DNA of 64,000 nucleotides, taken from positions 62,001-126,000 of the forward strand of contig JAKUHH010000117.1 of assembly GCA_022701365.1 (NCBI GenBank), in the 5' to 3' direction. The position numbers were made by a program, and so were the translations under genes. A model generated the notes under the pieces. That model was not told the DNA's origin, made no database searches, and saw only the letters and a list, made by a program, of their open reading frames with translations. This document shows positions 21,587 to 31,642 of the stretch, one piece after another. Position 1 is the stretch's first letter. Every line of letters begins with the position of its first letter. This stretch comes from Mycocentrospora acerina. Taxonomy: Eukaryota; Ascomycota; Dothideomycetes; Pleosporales.

Positions 21587-22087
21587 ATGAGAACACCAGC
21601 TTTTGAAGATGCCCAGACTGTGTGCCTTCAAGATACAGGTAGTGCCGGAAATGAGTATATCACGGTGTACTTTCCTTCTCTGTACGATCCGACCCAAAAC
21701 AATCAAGCTGGACGCGTACCTATTTCCATTCGAGAATCGCACTTGATTTTCCAAGATACAGTCGCAACAACAGGAACAAGTTCCAATGAAGCTATGGCAC
21801 AATCTACTGCGATTATGGGGAAACCAGAAGGATACGAGCGGAACAGAGGGGTCTGTTTGACGGCACCCGTCACACATCAATCTAGCCTTCTGCTCACCCC
21901 TAATATGTCCAGATTAATTTCTGTAGATCCTGCCGATGCTGCAATGATCCAGATCGTCAGTATGGGATTTTTGCCTGCAGAAGCACGCGAAGCACTGATG
22001 AAGACGGACAACGGGGTGAACCACTGCATTGAACGTGCCGTAGACTACCTACTCAACGATAAACCACGAAAATCGAGAGCAAAATGA
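21587..22087 (+). CDS. UBA-domain protein, probably 5'-incomplete
   Basis: A 166-aa frame. Residues about 114-158 form a ubiquitin-associated (UBA) three-helix domain: MIQIVSMGFLPAEAREALMK with the MGF loop, then a TDNGVNHCIERAVDYLL third helix. UBA domains bind mono- or polyubiquitin in shuttle factors and trafficking proteins. Upstream residues are Ser/Thr/Gln-rich without a recognised domain. The frame upstream of the ATG at 21587 continues as a similar-looking protein in another frame, so the true N-terminus may be longer and this copy may be frameshifted at the T-run near 21603. A UBA domain so near the end of the protein fits an adaptor, but the partner is unknown. Confidence 0.6.
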   Translation: MRTPAFEDAQTVCLQDTGSAGNEYITVYFPSLYDPTQNNQAGRVPISIRESHLIFQDTVATTGTSSNEAMAQSTAIMGKPEGYERNRGVCLTAPVTHQSSLLLTPNMSRLISVDPADAAMIQIVSMGFLPAEAREALMKTDNGVNHCIERAVDYLLNDKPRKSRAK

Positions 22088-22220
22088 TAAAAAAAGGCTT
22101 AACATCAACGTCGCTTGCCTCTCTCTCTGCTCTTCCGCTGACGCTGCCCACACCTATCTTCTGACTAAAACCGACTCTGCAAAGGTATTGTCTTCAAGTT
22201 CGAGTCTTTCGATGACCATG

Positions 22221-23848
22221 CTAAAGAGCTATCTCTTTAATTCCCAACCTTGAGTCTGTATTTGCTGAAACATCTTCAGCTGGGAGCTCAGTTGGACTAG
22301 GAGTTTTCTCCAGACAACTCGAGTTCCAGCCTAGGAAGCTATTTCTGGCACCATTCGGCAATGGACTTAATGGAGAGGGAAGCTCGGAAATTTCGCACCC
22401 TGATGGAGCCTCTTGAATGACTCTGGCAGTCGCGTCTGTTGAGCTCCTTGGAGGGTGACGACTTCTGGAGCGGAAGTAGAAGCGCCACGTGGCCATTGCG
22501 AGGATCGCGAAAAGTAGTACAACTGCAACAGGCAGCACAATGGATAGTGTTTTCGGCTCGTTGTTTCTTGGAGTAGTACTGTGCAGTCTAGTGATTGCTA
22601 CGATCTGTGCCGGTGGCAGAGTGGCAGGGAATCCAACCTGCGCTACAGTGAAATTCCTCCTCTCATAATCAACAATCAGCATCGTCTCCTGCAAAAATGT
22701 GCGACCAATTACATTCATACCATCGACAGACCTACGTATAGGAAAGTAGCGCGTCGCGTTTGGGAAGGATGGAAACGATCCACTCAAGTCGAAGGCATCG
22801 TAGGGCAGTTCGATGTTCACCGAGTCAACGCCTGCCCGGATATCGTTTCCGATTTGTATGGAGACAGATATCCGCTGACTTCTATTACGTTCTATCGCCG
22901 TGTCGTTGACGAAGTAGTGCCCGGTTGCGGCGTCGTAGTTGAGCGCGAGCAGTCTTTCGAACACATCGCAGACAGCTTTTGGCATCCATAAATACGGTAG
23001 CGTCGAATCCACTACTGCGAAGAACCCAGTGGAGTTTGACGTCGCTGAGAACACATTACCTCCTGCCTGCGGTGCTAAGGAGATCGTGATGGACTGCACG
23101 CCGACAACGAGGGTCGAGTTCAGCGGGCTTGGCATGGAGAAGGACACTCCATTGGTGAGGCGGCTCCCGTCATATCCACCGAAAATCAAGCTACCAGGGA
23201 CACCCTTCTGACCTTTCAAAAAGTTAAAAGGCTGCTATACTTGTTAATGTCTGGAAGCATACGGTACCTTGCACCTGCCGTGTAGCCGTACGAAAGGCTA
23301 GGGATCGCTCCAGAAGCGTTGAGGCTGGCCAGATACGGACTGACCCCTCCAGAGCCAAGGTCCACTGACTCTGCAGAGAGACCGATACTGCTCAGGAACA
23401 CGTCCTTGGAGACCTGACCCGCGATGAGCTGGCGAAGAAGGACGGAGCTTTGTGCAGACGCCAATCCGACGCCTATGGAGTCAAGTCCGTACAGGCCGTT
23501 TGCGGGCTGTTCATAGAGGTTACGTGGTTCTTCTAGGTTGAACAAACCCAGCTCTTGGTATCGGTCTGAGGAGTTGCGTTGGTATCCACGACTCTGCCTG
23601 CTATTGTAAGGGAGGATACCGCGGCGTTCTGCGCACACGTCGAGTGTGGGGACGTTACACCACTCGGCTTCTAGTGGTAACAACATGACTGATCGTGAAG
23701 TAGAAACGAGCGCTTTAAAATTCTGTCCAAATCTGCCAGTTCCATCATCGTCAATGTTGATGAGGAAGGTCGACCATGCACCGTCATCTCCGTCGAACGA
23801 GCCGCTAGGAGGCACAACAATGGGATCTGAAGAGCGCGACAAAGCCAT
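22221..23848 (-). CDS. Membrane-anchored aspartic-protease-like protein, first Asp missing
   Basis: Exon 1 23848-23263 and exon 2 23212-22221 are joined by a 50-nt intron (GTATGC donor) that merges TAGARYR with QKGVPGSLIFGGYD, giving 525 aa. The fold is pepsin-like (A1 family): two lobes with flap-like SYGYTAGARYR and SLIFGGYDGS. The second catalytic motif DST is present at residue 264, but the first, normally DTGS/DTSS, reads STSR at about residues 49-52, so the first catalytic Asp is Ser. Such fungal A1 members are probably inactive. A single membrane helix (about residues 417-437) and a Ser/Pro-rich cytoplasmic tail follow. No signal peptide is visible at the present start, so an upstream exon may be missing. 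Confidence 0.75.
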
Positions 23849-24740
23849 GTGAAAACTAGATTCTTATTAAAACGTTAGTTGGGTGATGTTATGGATCACT
23901 GCTAAAGGCGAAAGTTTGAGGTGATTCTTCTGTGGTGAAAGAAAAGTTTGTAAAGGAAATGACAAGGGGAACAGGGTGAGAGAATTATCACGAACTGTAA
24001 TTCAGATACGCTCCACTAATACTTGATTATTTTTATTCCTACTTGCTCATACTGTTCTACATAATCTTTTTCGGTTAGAGTTGAAATCATATGTTCTCGA
24101 TCTGTTGAGCATATAGATTTATGCGCTATATGAGTTACTTTCAATTTAATATGTCAGTCGTCGTGTCCAAACCTATCTTGCAATTTGATGTCTCTAATGT
24201 CCGAGAAGTGATACAACGATATTACGTTGCACAACGTCTTTAACCTGTCGTGAGTCGTTTACGGTGAGAATCAGCCACTCCATGCAGGTATGCGCTGTTA
24301 TTGTGAGACGCTGCATGCTGAACGAGTAGTATTACTTACTCATAGCCACCACGCGATGTTTGAAAAAATAGTGCTGGAAGTGTACTGATAATTTGGCTGC
24401 CGTGATTGGTATGCTTGCCTTTAGAAAACTTCAGATTTCACGAGACAGCGCTCTTTCAATGAAGTTATTTAATTTTGTTGCACGCTTTTTGGAGAAACAT
24501 AGTGCTCTTTAGATGGCTGTGATCGAGTATCCACCAAGTAGCTGTGCAATTCGGATTGTTATGACTCTACTTGACGCTTAACGTTAAGTTTTGATTATCT
24601 ACAATGTTTCACATGGCATACTATCCTCATGTACATTGCGTACACAGCGCTGATAGGTTGACTAATGTCGAATTCTTTTATATTATTTGCCTGGCCACGA
24701 CTCCAATAAATGTTGTGAAACTTCAATACAAATCGAATTA
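23849..24740. other. Intergenic, no gene recognised
   Basis: About 890 bp between divergent genes; probably both promoters. A possible splice acceptor (AATCTAG, about 23868) upstream of the aspartic-protease-like gene might link to a signal-peptide exon, but I could not find one. Confidence 0.4.
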
Positions 24741-25293
24741 ATGGGTCGTCTTCAGAAAGCTGCTACGTAAGTCTCAGAGAAAAACGTTTATCATCGCTGA
24801 TTCTGATAAATATAGAATCTATTTCGAAAAAGTTCCCATTGGTGGTGTTTTCTATACTACCTTTATCACTAGAGATGTGAACAGTATTTCTACACGCATA
24901 CACAAAGGTTGTCGCATGGTCAAGATCAGGAACCCCTACAGCAATGACAAAGAAATGGCCATCGTCGTTGATGAAAGAATGCACCGTGCACGGCTGATTG
25001 GAACTTCTACCGATGCGACTATTCAACTCCAATCCTATCGAACTGTATTTTTTGCCTCTTTAAACAACAAAACAAAAGTGAAGTTTATAGGGGAGGTTAT
25101 TCTTCAGGAGACCGAATCTGTCTTAAATAAGATGATTGCCTCTACTGAGATCCGGATCACCTGTGATCAGACAACGCGACTCACAACAGTTGATCTAACA
25201 GGGTTAGAATTGATTAGTGAGCAGACTGTATTGGAAATGACAGCGAACCAGGATGAGCGTTCTTTAAGCGATGCCAAATCAGATGTTGATTGA
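24741..25293 (+). CDS. Hypothetical protein, two exons
   Basis: Exon 1 is 24741-24766 (MGRLQKAAT), intron 24767-24815 (49 nt, GTAAGT donor, AAATATAG acceptor), exon 2 24816-25293; total 167 aa in one frame. It looks globular: alternating strands and helices (YFEKVPIGGVFYTTFITRD, MAIVVDERMHRARLIG, KFIGEVILQETESVLNKMI), with a charged tail. I recognise no family. The perfect phase match of a nine-codon first exon with a consensus intron is the main evidence for the gene. Without the intron there would be no ATG start, only a GTG at 24877. Cytosolic role assumed from absence of signal and membrane segments. Confidence 0.6.
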
Positions 25294-25783
25294 GAGAGTT
25301 CACAAAACGGATTCGTACAATAGTTCACAGGTAAGTTTCTCTCGTGATTGTATTACAAACAATTTTGTTTTATTCACACAGCTACGATTTCAACAAATTA
25401 AAAGTTCTGTTTGATCTTTACCCTTGTAGTGAAAAGAATCTCCAGGTGTTAATAAGGTGGCTATGGCTGAATTATATGATGTATTACAAACGAATGTAGA
25501 TTCAAACTTGAAACTAGCTACTATTTGCAAGAACATTCTTTCAATGTCTCATTGGAACTTACAAGAATGTCACTCTAGCGGCTGATATTTCAATTTAGAA
25601 TTGGACACAGGTGAGATGTCTCGGTAACCTGGTACATAATTGTGGTACCTGTGTAAGTTAATCTGAATGCAACTAGACATGTCAATTAGGATGAAGTTTC
25701 AATTATGTAATTGACTATTTTAAACTAATTAATATAGTCACATTAAGGATACCTGATGTCCTTCTATGAACAAAGGAAATTTC
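25294..25783. other. Intergenic between convergent genes
   Basis: AT-rich; holds the 3' ends of two convergent genes. No terminator can be assigned in a eukaryotic context; no repeat seen. Confidence 0.4.
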
Positions 25784-26691
25784 TCATAATGTAGCGTAAA
25801 CGCAACCACCAAGTGACAATCCCGTGCCCGAAGCATTGATCAGGTACTGATGCCCCTCGACTTCGGGTGCAACCATATGATATGCATACCGCTCGATCCA
25901 GCTCTGCTTGTCCATCCATGGCAACAGCTCTTGCAAGAATGCAACCGCATCTCCTTCAGTCACGCCAAACTCTGTGATCCAAACTGGTTTGCCGAACGTC
26001 TTATAAAAAGCAATCATTTCTTTCTTGAATTGCTCAGGTTTGTCCCAAGCATACCAATGTACCACGACAAAATCGATGTGACAGTCGTTACAGCGGTTCA
26101 TAAACGCTTTCAACCAAGCTATGCCTTTGCCTGGCTCTGTACTGCTTGTAACTGCAGGTGATCCTATCCTGAGACCTCTATCTGCAAGGGGGGTTAGATG
26201 AGTCCTATGAGAGTTCAACGCTCTATCCACTCCCATGCAAACGCCACCTCCGCTAAATTTCGGTCAGCAATTGCGATTCTATTTGTAACATGCATTAAGT
26301 ATACATACCCACATTGATCAGGTTCGTTGAAGCTAAGCACATGCCTTGCACGGTAATTCTGCTGAGCGTAGGCGACGGCACTTGCCCACCCATCCGTGAA
26401 TATTCTCTGATCATCATGCAGCATGGGAACGAACTCAACATCGATAGGCTTTCCGTCTACCACGCCTTCCCAGTCGTAGGTCCAGCTTATTTTACTATGA
26501 CCTTGAAAGTAGTATGTATACTCGGCTCCTGGTCTTTTTAAATTGACAGGGTTATCCGCTCCTTTCCCAAAGGCCAATCCACGCTTCCCTACTGCATCAA
26601 GAGACTGGCCAGGACTTGTACCGAAGACAACGAAAAGCCATAGCAACTGTGGGGGAAATACAATTTTTTTAGCTAGAAAGATGGGAAACAT
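25784..26691 (-). CDS. Secreted GH128-like endo-beta-1,3-glucanase (Asl1-like)
   Basis: Exon 1 26691-26309 and exon 2 26252-25784 are joined by a 56-nt intron (GTATGT donor); 283 aa. A hydrophobic N-terminal segment (residues about 10-28) reads as a signal peptide. The splice joins FNEPDQCG with GGGVCMGVD, restoring the FNEPDxCGGGGxC motif in which Glu123 is the expected acid/base; Glu222 in WITEFGV is the expected nucleophile. IDFVVVHWYAW also matches the family. These clan-A TIM-barrel enzymes hydrolyse beta-1,3-glucan in fungal walls. No carbohydrate-binding module or GPI-type tail is seen. A TATATAA at 26758-26752 lies about 60 bp upstream of the ATG, a plausible TATA element. Confidence 0.85.
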
Positions 26692-27619
26692 GGTGTCGCA
26701 AGTTGATTGCCACGAATAAGATACACATCTGATAAAGGATAGCAGATGGATTATATAAGAATACTTGTCTGAGTTGAAGCAAATTGGTCTTCGAAGTTTT
26801 CGCTGCCACTTATAAGCTTAATTCCTAACTTGTATCAATTGACATGCGTATACTCTGACGTACAGAAGAGCGGTCTCTCTCTTCCTTCGTCAGAAGAAGC
26901 GGAGTGGCGATATTTCAGGATAGTTATTCATGAAAACTACAGGTCCCCGCCTGAATGAGAGGGCTCTTGTCTAGCTGTAATCCGACTCGCACTACGTGCA
27001 ATTCCGTACGTAGACATAATATCTTGCTTTTAATCAGATCTCCTATTCAAGCCGAGCCTTTCTTAGGCAAGTCTTACATTTGAAAAGATTTAGTTCAACC
27101 TGCTTTCCACTATAAAATAATCCATCTGTCAAAGAAGTGATTGCAAGTCAGCATCAACATCATCAAGCAATTTTTACGAGGTTCCATTTTGACGATTGCT
27201 CTGGTCAATTCAAGCCAAACAACTGCACACCCTTTTGGTGAAGGACTTCTGATTCCTCCCTAGCGTACGTCCCTCGCAGGAATGTATAGATGTTACTCCA
27301 ATCCAAAACTAAGAAAGGATAAAATGTCATTGTTCAAATTTAGAAGCTTCTCAAGACGTATGTACAGGTCATGCTGATACTATTTACAACAAAGTGACCT
27401 ATTCTTAGTCAAGTGAGCCCTTAGAATAGGTCAGTGAGTAGTGTTGAACCCAATTTAAAGATTTTGTTCTGAAGTAAGCAGTTTCCATAGCCGAAACTGA
27501 AGTCGAAGCGAAAGATGTGGATTCCCTTGACAGTGAGATTTAATTGCAGCACTCTGCCCGGAAATTTGTGACATGAACGATCGACGCAGTCATTCGCCCA
27601 CTTTGAACATCCACATAAT
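26692..27619. promoter_or_regulatory. Divergent promoter region with TATA-like box
   Basis: About 930 bp between the glucanase (minus) and bZIP gene (plus). TATATAA occurs on the minus strand at 26758-26752. No other clear element or gene. Confidence 0.35.
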
Positions 27620-28462
27620 ATGAGTCCTATCATGTCTGAGATCAAAAGAAGGAAGCAGAACAGAGAGGCTCAGCGTAAGTTTCGTGCCAAGCGAGCGATG
27701 CAGGCCAAGCAGGATAAGGAGAGTTTCGAGATGCTACAGGAAAGATGCAAAGCTCTTCAAGATGAAAATGAGCGCTTCAAGACACAGCAGATATACCCGC
27801 TACAGGATAAAAAATCTATACGACAGGCCAAAGTCGAGAACGAGGATGTACGCAACTCAACAAGTCTTGACTGGAACTACAGTCTAGATCTGCCGAGTGA
27901 AGTCGTGGACCTTACTAAAGGGTTCGAGAACGATATTCTTTCAATAGGATCACCGATGCTGATTCCTCTGAACGTCTCTGGCGGCAGTAGCATCGAAGGT
28001 TCAGACGCGACTCCGAAGACAGACAGCGGTGACGGATCTTGCAGTCGATCACGAAACACCACTGTATCCCCGGTAGAACACTCTGGCTTTATAACTCTAC
28101 CGGATGAGCCCCAAGCTTGGCCATGGCTAGGAGAGAGTGACCATCATGTAGGCGAAAGCGTCAATCAATCCAGCTTTTCGAATGTGTGCAGCGACGCAGA
28201 CCAGAGCATGAATGACAGTTTTCTGTTTCCATCCTCATTTCCTCCCTCACTTCCTTCTTCATTACAATCTTCATCTCCTTCTTTAGTTCCTCCTTCGCTG
28301 TCTGCAACCAGCTTAGGGGTTGTAGATGGTTTTGCGGACAATTTCGCTGCTCTAGTTCCTAGAGTCGATTACGTCCGGGCACTCATGGAACTCGCATACA
28401 CACAAGAACGCATAGCCATGATCGACCTGGAAAGGTCCAAACTACGTCTCTGTGCTTTTTGA
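27620..28462 (+). CDS. Yap/PAP1-type bZIP transcription factor
   Basis: A 280-aa intronless protein. The basic region KRRKQNREAQRKFRAKRAM (residues about 9-27) holds NREAQRKFR, fitting the NxxAQxxFR signature of Yap/PAP1 factors, which usually respond to oxidative, metal or nutrient stress. A leucine-zipper-like heptad follows (MLQERCKALQDENERF), though short. The middle is Ser/Asp/Pro-rich, with a Ser/Pro/Leu repeat-like stretch around residues 205-230 that could be an activation region. The C-terminal segment MELAYTQERIAMIDLERSKL is helical. No nuclear-export Cys-rich domain of the Yap1 type is present (few Cys), so redox sensing by disulfides is less likely. ATG at 27620 is the first in frame; a second lies four codons on. 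Confidence 0.85.
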   Translation: MSPIMSEIKRRKQNREAQRKFRAKRAMQAKQDKESFEMLQERCKALQDENERFKTQQIYPLQDKKSIRQAKVENEDVRNSTSLDWNYSLDLPSEVVDLTKGFENDILSIGSPMLIPLNVSGGSSIEGSDATPKTDSGDGSCSRSRNTTVSPVEHSGFITLPDEPQAWPWLGESDHHVGESVNQSSFSNVCSDADQSMNDSFLFPSSFPPSLPSSLQSSSPSLVPPSLSATSLGVVDGFADNFAALVPRVDYVRALMELAYTQERIAMIDLERSKLRLCAF

Positions 28463-30580
28463 TTTGGTTCATGAGCATAGGCAGAGACCCTGTCAAAACT
28501 AAGAAAAAGTTATAAACTTGTCAGCTGCGCAACTCTTACACACGGCCACTAGTTCCACTAAGGTATCGCCTTTACAAGAGTTGTCAAAATAACAATATCG
28601 ATATCAATAACCAAACGAGGCTTGCTTCATGATTCAGTATCTTGTGCCAACCCAAAGTAATTGGTATGGGCTTTCCAAATGGCATTAAGCTATTCACTGT
28701 CCCAATACATGTGCTACAAGTCGTTGATAGAGAACATTCCTACCATTGTGGCCCAGATGGTAGCTAAAAATCACAATTCGTTCTCATTGTCAGGCTGCTA
28801 GAGTGATTCTCAAATCAAAAAGCATATGGCACGAAAAAGATATCGGTCGGAAAGGAACGAGGAGAGAACAGCCAAAGGTACTCGAAGGGATTAGTTTCTA
28901 AATTTGGTTTGATGAATCAGAAATAGCGTAGCAAAGACCTTACAATGAGAGCGCTGGGATTAATTGGATCAGAGGGTTGATAAAAGCCAGTGAGGCTTTC
29001 CAGAAGCGGGAAATTCTGGTAACGTTTGATCCATTTGCCTTGGGTAAGACCGAAATAGTAAAATGCACATACAACTCAAACATAATGGTTCAAGAGGGAC
29101 ATGATTAGGCATAGAACAGAGTTGCATTTGTAGGGGAAGTCAATGAAGCGTCAGTAGATGATGCCTGGAGGAATGAAAATGCGAAAATTCTTTAAGGAAT
29201 TATTTTTAATTGACACTTCCCATAAAGAGACAACAGAAAGCCTGGCATTCTAGATGTAGTAATATGTGCGTGATTTATTTCTTGGACCTGTGTGCCGGCA
29301 CAGTAGGAGAACATGCTAAGAAAGACCTGCCGCAATGGGCACGACCCTGTTTAGGTACAATTACGCGCCAAGTCTGGGAATAGTAGATATTTTATCTATT
29401 ACAATAACCTATGCGTTTAATTTAAATGATTTTCAACCAAATTAACTATCATAATGGTAAAATAGAACGAGAGGTTACCAAAAGTAGAATCAGTAGTATG
29501 GCTGCCTGAAAAGTTTGGTGTTCTTATGTAGGATGCAGAACTTTGCTAGACCTAACGTGCTCGTTATCTTGCCGTGTTCCCATACGTTAGTTGTTGTTGC
29601 AAGAATTGAGCTTCTTAACATTAGAACTTGCACAAGGCAAAGGCTATCGGTGCTATTTCTAGGCATCGGCTTACCAAGTGTTAACGGCAATCACGCTTTC
29701 GAGACTCTCAAGTCAATGCTCAAAGTCCGACAGTCTGCTCCTAATACTTCTTAAGCTCATGCGCCGCATCTTTCACTCATGCCTTCTCAATCCCGCCGTT
29801 TCTTATCATAGATGATGCAATCTATTGATGAAATCTGACTTCACCGATTTTCTTGCATGGGGATCGACTGTCACCACGAAATAGATCTGTTTGGGAAGTC
29901 TTCTTTAGTGATACTTCGGAGCTTCTATTCGTATCTCTACAGTGATTATTTGAATGACTCATTAATAAGAGACTAGCAATAATTAATTTATTCTTGCAAC
30001 GTTGTAAAACCTTCGCTTAGCTCAAGGATATTTAGCAATCAGGGAATGGCGTTACTCAATCGTCTTATCTTTTATATACATTGTTCCACATCACGTCTTG
30101 CATAGTAACGAATGATGATTTAGAATATTTGTCCCCCTTGTTAACAATAGGAAGAAACATTGTTGAAATCAAAAATTTATCTTTATTTCCAACTCTTTTG
30201 TCGTTCCAAAGACATTTTGTCTCTTCAAGAGGAGGCGATACCATATTGAAGATACCATCAGTCTCATCTTATATTGATTAGCTTATTAATTAGCTGCACC
30301 TGTGTCGTCAAATAATTTCACATTCAAAAAGGCCTCGACATTTGGTACGCGAATATGCGTAATTACGCCATAGAGTGCCAGGATGGGTTAAAGACGACCA
30401 GATTTGGTAAAGATACATTTAACTTTAGGTCAGGTGATGTAGCATCTAAATATTCTTGTGTCTGTTCCTGACGGCATTGCTCAAATTATCTTACTGCTGC
30501 ACTATTTTCACCGTACCAAATTGAATTGTACTACCAGTACGTGATATTCCGTGCCCCATGTATCCATGCTTATCTGACAC
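28463..30580. other. Gene desert, 2.1 kb
   Basis: No protein-like frame; two overlapping 66-79 codon frames around 29490-29754 look like chance. Composition is AT-rich throughout and no repeat was matched elsewhere in the window. Confidence 0.45.
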
Positions 30581-31129
30581 ATGTCCTATGCAGATATGGT
30601 TTCCACTTTCCAAAACATTCTTATCGAGGAACGCTCATCAGATCTCCACGAAAAGGCCGTGGAGCGTGGCGTCCACATGGCTGAAGTGGAGTATAATGCA
30701 CTTATGACGGACCTTACGGACCAGCTTCCAAAAACACTTCTACTTTACAATTCAATTTCGTACTCTGAAACTCATAAGAGAATAACTTGGAGAAATCGCC
30801 ATCCAATTCCGGCCTTGTTTTCCAGACCGACCCGTATTGCTAGCTCCAGACCTTCCATGTTGTCCAGGTCAACAAGAAGTTATAACGCTGGTTACATGCG
30901 AAAGACCTCCAAATCTAAGAAATTTAATTCAAGCGTATTGGAGGTTGAACGGATGGCTAAGGGTATTACAACATGTGAAACATTCGAATCGTGTACTATA
31001 GATCAAGATGGCAGCTACAGAGCACCAGAAGAACCTCTTAGTGAGGAGAGACTGAACGTGCTATGGGAGCTCATGTTTTTTCAAAAGCAGAATAAGCTGC
31101 TGTACAAATCAGAATTCTTAGCTACCTAA
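30581..31129 (+). CDS. Hypothetical 182-aa protein
   Basis: A single frame from ATG 30581. The first 70 residues are helical (MSYADMVSTFQNILIEERSS), the middle is Ser/Arg/Lys-rich and basic (about residues 75-120), and the C-terminus is helical and acidic (PLSEERLNVLWELMFFQKQN). No membrane segment, signal peptide or recognised domain. The basic middle could bind nucleic acid or act as a targeting signal, but there is no diagnostic motif. The frame is clean and well composed, which supports a gene. Neighbours do not suggest a role. Confidence 0.55.
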   Translation: MSYADMVSTFQNILIEERSSDLHEKAVERGVHMAEVEYNALMTDLTDQLPKTLLLYNSISYSETHKRITWRNRHPIPALFSRPTRIASSRPSMLSRSTRSYNAGYMRKTSKSKKFNSSVLEVERMAKGITTCETFESCTIDQDGSYRAPEEPLSEERLNVLWELMFFQKQNKLLYKSEFLAT

Positions 31130-31642
31130 GTAAAGGTGGAATACTACAAAAAATCGGCCTCTGTTCTTGGTGGTAAGCATAAAAGTCTATCGTTTCGGTG
31201 GGGTGCAGTAGCTATCAGGACACGAAAAGTAGCACACAAAAACAAAGAGCGCCTACTCTGCATGTGGGATTAGGTAGCGAAGTTCATAATATGATCAACA
31301 ATATTGTCTTTCTTCTAATCGTTATTTGATTGATGGCTTTGTAATTGTTCCACTGACATAACAGTACAGTCTAAAGCAAATTGAGAACAGGTAATGTGCT
31401 GCTGTAAAGTCAATATCCCGGGCTGAAGGTTTGCATATAATATTTTGCCTACCTTTATGTAATGTTTATTCCTTGATATTCTCTAAATAAGGTTTGTGAT
31501 TATGAAATATTGGTAAAATAAACAAAACAATAACTCAACATTCAGTTGTCGCTAAAATAAATCGAATGAGGTTTAGGTAATAACATCTCACGAGTGCCGT
31601 TTCATTCTTCTGTAGAACCATGAAATCAATGTATCAAACCTC
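31130..31642. other. Intergenic, nothing recognised
   Basis: About 510 bp AT-rich, with no gene or repeat. Probably the promoter of the gene at 31643. Confidence 0.4.

Noticed and set aside
22605..22650. tRNA-like run (GGCAGAGTGGCAGGGAATCCAACC) in plus sense
   Set aside because: No acceptor or anticodon arms fit, and the stretch is coding in the aspartic-protease-like gene on the minus strand.
29490..29754. Overlapping frames of 66 and 79 codons on opposite strands
   Set aside because: Neither has protein-like order, and no splice sites join them to other frames.
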